From Candidatus Curtissbacteria bacterium RIFCSPHIGHO2_01_FULL_41_11 (GTDB taxonomy: Bacteria > Patescibacteriota > Microgenomatia > Curtissbacterales > GWA2-41-24), in NCBI GenBank assembly GCA_001776335.1, contig MFAZ01000024.1, forward strand, positions 17,865-27,828: a stretch of DNA of 9,964 nt, read 5' to 3'. Under the pieces are notes generated by a model, which ran no database searches, was not told the origin of the DNA, and worked only from the letters and a program-made list of their open reading frames with translations. Below, in pieces: positions 5,320 to 9,964 of the stretch (its first letter is position 1; each line of letters starts with the position of its first letter). Position numbers and translations under genes: made by a program.

Positions 5320-6276
5320 ATGAGCGGTAACGATGGCTGGGTTGAGAGGAGTTCTGCTGGCCGCGGGAGAAATAGTCGTGGGGGTGCCGTAAGTCTTTCC
5401 GAACTTTCAGCCCAAAAAACAAGAAGAAATTTTTTGAGAGGAGCTTTGTACACTGTGGGTGGTGCAATTGCGCTTAAGTTTTTAGGCAAAGGTGGTAATG
5501 GCCAACAGGCAGAAGGAGCCAAGCTGTCAAGCGGAGTTTCAAGTGTGCAGGTGGATACAATACAAAAAGATTCAAATATAAAATCAGAAGCAGTTTCCGA
5601 TGCCGAGATATTGCGAAAAGCATACCAATATAGTCACTCTTCCGATTTAGGTGGTGAAATTAATGCCGCAAGAGCGAGGATGAAAAACCTAACGAGTGAT
5701 GTGTTTGGCAAAGTTGGGAAATTGGAGGGGAAAATCCGGGCGTATGCAAAAGGCCTTCCGCCTGCAGTTTGCGAACTTTTGATAGGGCTTGTTATTCAGG
5801 AAAGTTCTGGTGATCCAAAACGCGACTCATATGACGATTCCGGACGGATAGTCGCAAGAGGATTGGTGCAAATTACGGACGATAAAGCGAAGGATTTAAA
5901 CATTGCCATAACAAACGACGAGTTTGATCCAAGGTACGATGTCGATGTCGTATTGCCAAAAGTTGTAAAGGATTTAGAAAATGCATATTTGCAATTTGGT
6001 GACTGGGGGCTCGCAATTTGGCAATGGCATAGAGGTGTTCATGGTTTGCAGGAGCTCGTTCGGACATATATTGCCGATAATTTTGAAGGGGAGGGTGGTG
6101 TGAGTAAGAACCAGCTTGCGGGAAAACTTAAACAGTACAATATCGATTCTCATAAAATTCTTAGTTATAAAAAGATTCGCGACAGCTTAAGAAATGATCC
6201 GAGGCAAGACAATGATGACGAGTTTCTGTATAACATTGCGACAGCGAGTTTGGAGTACAAAAACCGTAGAGTTTAA
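5320..6276 (+). CDS. Lytic transglycosylase-like protein with twin-arginine-type N-terminus
   Basis: 318 aa. A Ser/Gly/Arg-rich n-region leads to TRRNFLRG (R35-R36), a twin-arginine-like motif followed by a hydrophobic stretch (about 41-56) and a small-residue region. This is either a Tat signal or an uncleaved N-terminal anchor. After a variable, partly coiled region (about 60-145) comes an SLT/lysozyme-like domain. The putative catalytic Glu is E161 in 'VIQESSGDP', followed by 'ARGLVQIT' (179-186), the usual G-L-x-Q-I strand, and an aromatic 'WGLAIWQWHRG' segment. The predicted role is cleavage of peptidoglycan glycan strands outside the membrane, in wall remodelling or in making room for envelope machines such as pili. 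ATG 5320 lacks a Shine-Dalgarno sequence. Its stop codon overlaps that of the convergent gene by four bases. Confidence 0.8.
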   Translation: MSGNDGWVERSSAGRGRNSRGGAVSLSELSAQKTRRNFLRGALYTVGGAIALKFLGKGGNGQQAEGAKLSSGVSSVQVDTIQKDSNIKSEAVSDAEILRKAYQYSHSSDLGGEINAARARMKNLTSDVFGKVGKLEGKIRAYAKGLPPAVCELLIGLVIQESSGDPKRDSYDDSGRIVARGLVQITDDKAKDLNIAITNDEFDPRYDVDVVLPKVVKDLENAYLQFGDWGLAIWQWHRGVHGLQELVRTYIADNFEGEGGVSKNQLAGKLKQYNIDSHKILSYKKIRDSLRNDPRQDNDDEFLYNIATASLEYKNRRV

Positions 6277-7616
6277 AAAGATTTTAGAAATATATTCCAT
6301 GTCGAATCTTTGACACCCTGAATTTGGGATTCTTCTAACAAACTTCTCAGTTCATTTGTGTCGGTGTCCAAATTATCATCGTTAATATCCGGAAGAGACT
6401 GCTCAAGGTCTTCATTTGGCGCACTTTCCGGGGGGCTGGACAAATCCAATGGGAGTGATTTTTGAAGGTCTTTTGCGTAGTCTGCGAAGTCTTTGGCGCC
6501 TTCAGGAATTTCTACTATTACGGGTTGATTGAAGTTTGAAAATTTAGCAGAAATTGTCAGCTTAAATTCCATCGGCGTTTCGGGAGCAAGATTTATTTCT
6601 CCAATCTGCGAAAGAGAAGAAGGTATAGAAATTTTAATTGGAATATCTATAATACTTTCGGAAATCAGTCCGCTATCTTTGTTTATATTGAGGGTTATTT
6701 TTAAACCTTGGATTTTAGCCGTAAACTCTTGAATCTTTTCAAGATCCAGACTGTCTGCGACTTTGTTTTGGTCGCTTGGCTCTACAATATTTATGATGTC
6801 AAATATAAATTTTGCGAGTTCATCTTTAGGAGGCTGGATCAACAATTTGTAAACTGCTTTGTCCGAATCTTCGAGTGTGGACCATTTTTTTGAATCATCG
6901 ATAAACTGATTTATCCTTTCTTGAATTTTTTTAATCAGTTCGGGATCCTTTGTAGGTTTATCAAGATTATCATTTTTGGTATAGAACCACTGGTTGCTGA
7001 TTCCTTGCGCGCCGGCAAAAGAACCGCCGGGATATTCGGTAATTTTGAAATACAGTATGTTATCTATTTGCCGAACGGATGCAGCAGCAGAAAGCTGTAA
7101 TCCCTGAGTAGCAATAGTTCCTGATATATCAAATTGAGATCTGGGTATTTTCTGACTTTTAAAATCAACTGGCCCAATAATCGTAATTTTGCCGTTTTTT
7201 AGAGGGAAGTTTTGATTGGCTGTTGAGAAGCTGAATTCTGTTTCCACTTGAGTAGATTTTAACTCTGACATGCCGGCTGCGGTTTTTGCAAGAACAATGC
7301 GGGGAGTTTTTGGAAGCGGTGTTGTTAAAATGATGCCATCGATTATTTTTTGGGCAGATTTTGGAAGAGGCAGGATTTTGTAATCATTGTAGGCGAGTGC
7401 AACTGCACCCCCGCCAAAGAGGGTAAGTATGATCAGGAGCAAGACTGCAGTGATAATTTTTCCGCGCGTCAAGAAAGAATTATTTGTTGGTTGAGATGGT
7501 GTCGTGTTTTGAGGAGCCGGCTGAGGTTGATTTTGAGGGAGAGCGGAAGACGGAACAGTTTGCGGTTCCTGAGTGATAGGAGGTGGCGGGTCGACAGGGA
7601 TTGATTTTTCGCTCAC
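6273..7616 (-). CDS. Membrane-anchored protein with Pro/Gln-rich tail and LolA/LppX-like exodomain
   Basis: 447 aa from GTG 7616. The frame stays open to 7814, but that extension is the antisense of tRNA-Trp. The N-terminal 48 residues are Pro, Gln, Thr and Ser rich and probably disordered in the cytoplasm. A transmembrane helix (about 53-76) follows a basic TRGK. The outer part has alternating beta-like segments: 'TQVETEFSFS', 'KITIIGPVDF', 'SQFDISGTI', 'ILYFKITEYPGG' and 'NQWFYTKNDN'. A later segment carries 'GLKITLNINKDSGLISESI'. This resembles lipoprotein-type LolA/LppX folds that bind hydrophobic ligands, but there is no lipobox cysteine and the assignment is inference. The tail (about 370-447) is acidic, with many Asp and Glu. 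Upstream TTGACA-17-TAATCT ends 7 bases before GTG, suggesting a leaderless mRNA. No specific function is recognised. Confidence 0.8.
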   Translation of the reverse strand: MSEKSIPVDPPPPITQEPQTVPSSALPQNQPQPAPQNTTPSQPTNNSFLTRGKIITAVLLLIILTLFGGGAVALAYNDYKILPLPKSAQKIIDGIILTTPLPKTPRIVLAKTAAGMSELKSTQVETEFSFSTANQNFPLKNGKITIIGPVDFKSQKIPRSQFDISGTIATQGLQLSAAASVRQIDNILYFKITEYPGGSFAGAQGISNQWFYTKNDNLDKPTKDPELIKKIQERINQFIDDSKKWSTLEDSDKAVYKLLIQPPKDELAKFIFDIINIVEPSDQNKVADSLDLEKIQEFTAKIQGLKITLNINKDSGLISESIIDIPIKISIPSSLSQIGEINLAPETPMEFKLTISAKFSNFNQPVIVEIPEGAKDFADYAKDLQKSLPLDLSSPPESAPNEDLEQSLPDINDDNLDTDTNELRSLLEESQIQGVKDSTWNIFLKSF

Positions 7617-7623
7617 TCTTTTA

Positions 7624-7652
7624 AGATTAAGGAAGAATGCTGTGGGTGTCAA
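7624..7652 (-). promoter_or_regulatory. Promoter with perfect -35, start of transcript at GTG 7616
   Basis: Minus strand: TTGACA (7652-7647), a 17-base spacer, TAATCT (7629-7624), then seven bases and GTG 7616. There is no Shine-Dalgarno sequence. The perfect -35 box with correct spacing is the best support for choosing this start over the tRNA-antisense one. Confidence 0.5.
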
Positions 7653-7665
7653 ATAATAGTAAAAG

Positions 7666-7695
7666 TTATCTAATGTAAAGAATTTAAGATATAAT
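7666..7695 (+). promoter_or_regulatory. Promoter of tRNA-Trp
   Basis: TATAAT (7690-7695), a perfect -10 box, 11 bases before the first tRNA base. A weak -35, TTATCT (7666-7671), lies 18 bases upstream. It is divergent from the promoter at 7652-7624. Confidence 0.5.
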
Positions 7696-7706
7696 ATTTC
7701 ATGCCT

Positions 7707-7777
7707 ACGGGCGTCGTTCAATGGCAGGACCTCGGTCTCCAAAACCGACGACGAGGGTTCGATTCCTTCCGCCCGTG
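7707..7777 (+). tRNA. trnW: tRNA-Trp (anticodon CCA)
   Basis: A complete cloverleaf can be drawn. The acceptor pairs ACGGGCG (7707-7713) with CGCCCGT (7770-7776), a perfect 7 bp. The D arm is GTTC/GGAC with loop AATGGCA. The anticodon arm is TCGGT-CTCCAAA-ACCGA, with anticodon CCA at 7739-7741. The variable loop has four bases. The T arm is GAGGG-TTCGATT-CCTTC with one G-T pair. The discriminator base is G7777, as expected for bacterial tRNA-Trp. The following bases are CAA, so the 3' CCA is not encoded and must be added by the CCA-adding enzyme. A long hairpin begins at the very next base. Confidence 0.95.
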
Positions 7778-7811
7778 CAAATTTTAGTACCCTCTTGGGT
7801 TCTAAAATTTG
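7778..7811 (+). repeat. Hairpin immediately after the tRNA 3' end
   Basis: CAAATTTTAG (7778-7787) pairs perfectly with CTAAAATTTG (7802-7811), with an inner ACCC/GGGT stem and a TCTT loop. It starts on the first base after the discriminator. It may act as a terminator-like or 3' processing structure of the tRNA precursor, though no U-tract follows. Confidence 0.6.
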
Positions 7812-7847
7812 CATTGGGATAAGGAACGTACCGCGTCAGCTGTTCGC

Positions 7848-7897
7848 TATTGTGAAGCACTACTGAAAAAACTATTTCAGTAGTTTGCGAAACAATA
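7848..7897. repeat. Long imperfect hairpin in the tRNA-pilin gap
   Basis: A perfect core, ACTACTGAAA (7859-7868) with TTTCAGTAGT (7875-7884), is extended by GC/GC and by TATTGT (7848-7853) with ACAATA (7892-7897) across small internal loops that contain GAA on both sides. It lies downstream of both the tRNA and the minus-strand pilin gene. Confidence 0.55.
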
Positions 7898-7901
7898 TTC
7901 G

Positions 7902-7916
7902 GAATTGCAGCAATTC
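7902..7916. repeat. Perfect short palindrome
   Basis: GAATTGC-A-GCAATTC, a 7-bp perfect inverted repeat around a single base. It is four bases from the preceding hairpin and may be a protein-binding site or part of the same structured region. Confidence 0.45.
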
Positions 7917-7957
7917 GAAATTCCTTTCACTCATATCATTCTTCCTTCCGCCCCGGC

Positions 7958-9661
7958 TTAATCTGGATTTTCTACGCAATAATTGTAAGTTGGTCTCGGT
8001 GGCGTGTAATTACAAACAGCGCCACTTTTGCCGATTGTTTCATTGTCCTCGGTGTTATCCAAACTTGCCCAAAGTATGAAAGACTTTCTATCCTGGGAAA
8101 CTATATAGCAGTAAACATCGTCTGTGCCGTTGCAGTCTCCATCCAGAGAAGCTGGTGGAGGTTCGGGGGGTGAAGGTGGAGTTGGTCCTGGCGGAGGAGG
8201 AGGTGTTGGAGCGGGTGTAGGGGTAGGAGCGGGTGTCGGTGTAGGAGGCGGAGGCGTGGTGACGTCAACAACAATGTTTGGGGTTAGAGCCCCGAACAAC
8301 TCAACGCATTCCTGGACCATTTGCCACTGGAAATTGTAAGTTCCTGGTGTTGTCGGTGCTGTAGCTGTGAAATTTATTGTGACTTGATTGCCCGCATCAA
8401 CGTTGTTTGGCAGTTCAGCCCTTGCAGAAGCTACCCAATTAGTATTGTTTAATGGATTCTGGGAAGCCAGCCTGTGAAGATTACATCCCGGACCTGCATA
8501 CCAGGGGGTTGTGCCGTTATTTTGCAAAGTTACAGAAACGTTTGCAGTTTGGCCGGTATTCATCGAAGCCGGAGGGCCTGATTGGGATATGAACTGTACG
8601 CTATTTGCAAAAGTGTCGTTCATAACCCCGATAATTTCCGAAAGGATTAATGCGCGGTCGTAAATGCGGACTTCGTCTATTATCCCGTTTAAACACATGT
8701 CGTAAGTTGTACTTGCCGATTGCCTGCACCCTATGGATACAGCATGTGTATTGGTTGTCATTACAGATGCAGCCCCGGAAGTCCCGGAAAGGCTCCCGTT
8801 TATATAAATTCTTAAGTTTGTACCATCATAAGTCCCGGTTACATGAGTCCAATTAGTTGTTACAGGCCCGGCTTGGACGCTCGAAAAAGATGCTCCGTTC
8901 CAGAAATAGAACCTATATGAACCACTAACGACATCTATGGCATATGCTTCGCCGCCGTTGCCGTTTCCTTTTGCGACCAGGGCTGCCCCGACCGTTTGAG
9001 TAGTAGAGTTAGGCTTCACCCAGGCGGAAAGAGTGATGTTTGTAGGACTAAGTGAGGCGCTGCTGTTAACGCTTACGTATTTGCCGCTGGTGCCGTCGAA
9101 ATTTAAAGCATTGCCTTTTTGTCCCCCAACCCACGTAGGGCTGTTTATCAATGTCCCCGTATTCCCATTTAAACTCGAATCGCTTGTTGATGTGCCTGCC
9201 CCTTCTCCAAGCGGCCAGTGACCTTTCAGGCCATTTGTTGTTGCGGCAGCTACTTCTCCCTGAGGCTTATTCCCTTTAAAGAATCTGGCAAGGCCGCCGG
9301 AGATATTGCTTGCCTGGCGGGGGTCTTTGGGAAGTTTTTGCATATATGGTGTTGAGCCGCCTGTCAGTTCGGGAATCCAATCGTTGCTGGTGTTGGAGGT
9401 GCAATTAGTGGGGTTTGAGCCGGTGCAGGAGCCGGGATTGCCTGCTTGCGGCGGGAAAGCATCACGATCCTGGTAATAGGAGACTAATCCTCCACTTATT
9501 GCCTTTAAGTCTGCTTTCCGGTGTGCGTCCCGGCCTTTACTGGTTGCATTTCTAACGCCTGTAAAACCGATGGCTGTGAGAACCGAAATAATGGAAATGA
9601 CAACGAGAAGTTCGACAAGAGTAAAGCCTGGGCGCCTAGAGCGCCTGATTTGAAAGGGCAT
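7958..9661 (-). CDS. Giant modular type IV prepilin with LamG-like and Ig-like domains
   Basis: 567 aa, about three times a usual pseudopilin. The prepilin peptidase site is RRPG|FTLVE (cleavage after G12; mature F1 and E5), followed by the hydrophobic helix (about 13-34) and its amphipathic continuation, with a pilin-like region up to 'YMQKLPKDPRQ' (115). A LamG/concanavalin-like jellyroll spans about 144-345, opening with 'GLKGHWPLGEG' and closing with 'GIIDEVRIYDRAL'. An Ig-like beta-sandwich (about 355-467, 'NVSVTLQNNGTTPWY') resembles the NBR1-type Ig family. A Pro/Thr-rich linker (468-505) leads to 'VYCYIVSQDRKSFILWASLDN', which looks like the C-terminal half of a small pilin, with paired cysteines (C510, C518, C550, C562). 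The likely role is a surface adhesin assembled into or capping a pilus; LamG folds often bind glycans or protein. No Shine-Dalgarno sequence; TTGATT-17-TAACCT ends 8 bases before ATG. Confidence 0.9.
   Translation of the reverse strand: MPFQIRRSRRPGFTLVELLVVISIISVLTAIGFTGVRNATSKGRDAHRKADLKAISGGLVSYYQDRDAFPPQAGNPGSCTGSNPTNCTSNTSNDWIPELTGGSTPYMQKLPKDPRQASNISGGLARFFKGNKPQGEVAAATTNGLKGHWPLGEGAGTSTSDSSLNGNTGTLINSPTWVGGQKGNALNFDGTSGKYVSVNSSASLSPTNITLSAWVKPNSTTQTVGAALVAKGNGNGGEAYAIDVVSGSYRFYFWNGASFSSVQAGPVTTNWTHVTGTYDGTNLRIYINGSLSGTSGAASVMTTNTHAVSIGCRQSASTTYDMCLNGIIDEVRIYDRALILSEIIGVMNDTFANSVQFISQSGPPASMNTGQTANVSVTLQNNGTTPWYAGPGCNLHRLASQNPLNNTNWVASARAELPNNVDAGNQVTINFTATAPTTPGTYNFQWQMVQECVELFGALTPNIVVDVTTPPPPTPTPAPTPTPAPTPPPPPGPTPPSPPEPPPASLDGDCNGTDDVYCYIVSQDRKSFILWASLDNTEDNETIGKSGAVCNYTPPRPTYNYCVENPD
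8147..8260 (-). repeat. Pro/Thr-rich linker coding repeat
   Basis: Codes for the PTPTPAPT-type low-complexity linker between the Ig-like domain and the C-terminal pilin segment. The DNA is strongly G-rich on the plus strand, with reiterated GGTGTAGG/GGAGCGGGTGT units, and is therefore a candidate for length variation by slippage. Confidence 0.7.
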
Positions 9662-9669
9662 CTAACTTA

Positions 9670-9698
9670 AGGTTAGCGTGTGTGGGGGAGAGAATCAA
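9670..9698 (-). promoter_or_regulatory. Candidate promoter of the pilin gene, overlapping the rpmG stop
   Basis: Minus strand: TTGATT (9698-9693), 17 bases, TAACCT (9675-9670), then eight bases and ATG 9661. The -35 box overlaps the rpmG stop codon (9697-9695). The -10 match is weak (3 of 6); the spacing is right. Confidence 0.35.
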
Positions 9699-9862
9699 CT
9701 AATTTTAACTTCTCGATGCTCCGTGATTTTGCGGTCGTGCTTGCAGTACTTTTTTAAAGTAAGTTTGTCTTTGGTGTTGTCCGGATTTCTTTGCGTTGTG
9801 TAATTGCGGGCGCGGCAGACCGTACATTCCAGTTGAAATAAAACCCGTTTTGATTTGGCCAT
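9695..9862 (-). CDS. rpmG: 50S ribosomal protein bL33
   Basis: 55 aa, the usual length of bL33: MAKSKRVLFQLECTVC at the start, then 'NYTTQRNPDNT', 'KLTLKKYCKHDRKITEHRE' and TGA. It is a small basic protein of the large ribosomal subunit near the E site. The first zinc-ribbon knuckle is a complete C13-x2-C16. The second is C40-x-H42 where zinc-binding homologues have C-x2-C, so zinc binding could be through Cys3His or be altered. ATG 9862 has no Shine-Dalgarno sequence. TTGATA-18-TAAACT ends six bases before it, so the message is probably leaderless. It lies 33 bases upstream of the pilin gene in the same direction and may be partly co-transcribed with it. Confidence 0.93.
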   Translation of the reverse strand: MAKSKRVLFQLECTVCRARNYTTQRNPDNTKDKLTLKKYCKHDRKITEHREVKIS

Positions 9863-9868
9863 CGGGTT

Positions 9869-9898
9869 AGTTTACCTAATTTGGGCTACGTTTATCAA
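9869..9898 (-). promoter_or_regulatory. Promoter of rpmG, leaderless arrangement
   Basis: Minus strand: TTGATA (9898-9893, 5 of 6), 18 bases, TAAACT (9874-9869, 4 of 6), six bases, then ATG 9862. This is one of the clearest leaderless arrangements here because both boxes are good and no Shine-Dalgarno sequence could fit. Confidence 0.5.
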
Positions 9899-9909
9899 GA
9901 ATTAAGTGT

Positions 9910-9930
9910 CTGACGATACGGGATCGTTAG
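9910..9930. repeat. Inverted repeat upstream of the rpmG promoter
   Basis: CTGACGAT (9910-9917) pairs with ATCGTTAG (9923-9930), including one G-T pair, around ACGGG. It sits 12 bases upstream of the -35 box, so it could be an operator or the end of an upstream transcript. No U-tract follows on either strand. The last 34 bases of the window show nothing assignable. Confidence 0.35.
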
Positions 9931-9964
9931 GGAATGTTTAGCCTGGACTTATGAGTATTTGGTC

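Noticed and set aside
7617..7814. N-terminal 66 codons of the open frame from 7814 to 6273
   Set aside because: They are the antisense of tRNA-Trp plus its flanks; the residues are a known false-translation pattern, and a promoter lies between.
8124..8339. Glycine-rich plus-strand frame
   Set aside because: It is the complement of the Pro/Thr-rich linker of the pilin, with no start signals of its own.

Overview
The window reads like chromosomal DNA of a Candidate Phyla Radiation (Patescibacteria) bacterium, most plausibly a Microgenomates-type lineage. This is an inference from style, since no rRNA or full marker set is present. The signs are very small intergenic gaps, AT-leaning DNA with GC-rich dispersed palindromes, a tRNA without an encoded CCA end, a very long modular type IV pilin, and several genes that appear to start without a ribosome binding site. 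The standard code fits: TGG is tryptophan, all three stops are used, and the tRNA-Trp has a CCA anticodon.

Left part (1-640): the 3' end of a PUA/ASCH-like protein converges on a short protein resembling the N-terminal half of a GT4-type glycosyltransferase. Second block (783-3610): a probable four-gene plus-strand unit with its own promoter. It encodes a 93-aa protein of unknown function, a membrane-anchored GAF-PAS histidine kinase, a single-domain CheY-like response regulator and a 58-aa two-helix membrane protein. Two GC-rich dispersed repeats have entered this unit, one in frame inside the kinase and one between kinase and regulator. An RRM RNA-binding protein with its own promoter follows (3790-4056). 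Just after it lies a compact stretch (4083-4176) that folds on paper into a five-helix, tRNA-like arrangement but is not a normal tRNA.

Right part: a minus-strand M24 (Xaa-Pro type) peptidase is divergent from a lytic transglycosylase with a twin-arginine-like N-terminus. The transglycosylase converges, with overlapping stop codons, on a membrane-anchored protein with a Pro/Gln-rich N-terminal tail and a LolA/LppX-like extracellular part. Then come tRNA-Trp, a 180-base gap packed with inverted repeats, a 567-aa prepilin whose globular domain is split by LamG-like and Ig-like domains, and rpmG (bL33).

Two translation-start styles coexist. The genes at 845, 3434 and 3790 have strong extended Shine-Dalgarno sequences. 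The genes starting at 5281(-), 5320(+), 7616(-), 9661(-) and 9862(-) have none, but carry a -10-like box 6-8 bases before the start codon, as expected for leaderless mRNAs. The items most worth following are the adhesin-like pilin, the unexplained structured RNA, the four-gene signalling unit and the repeat insertions.
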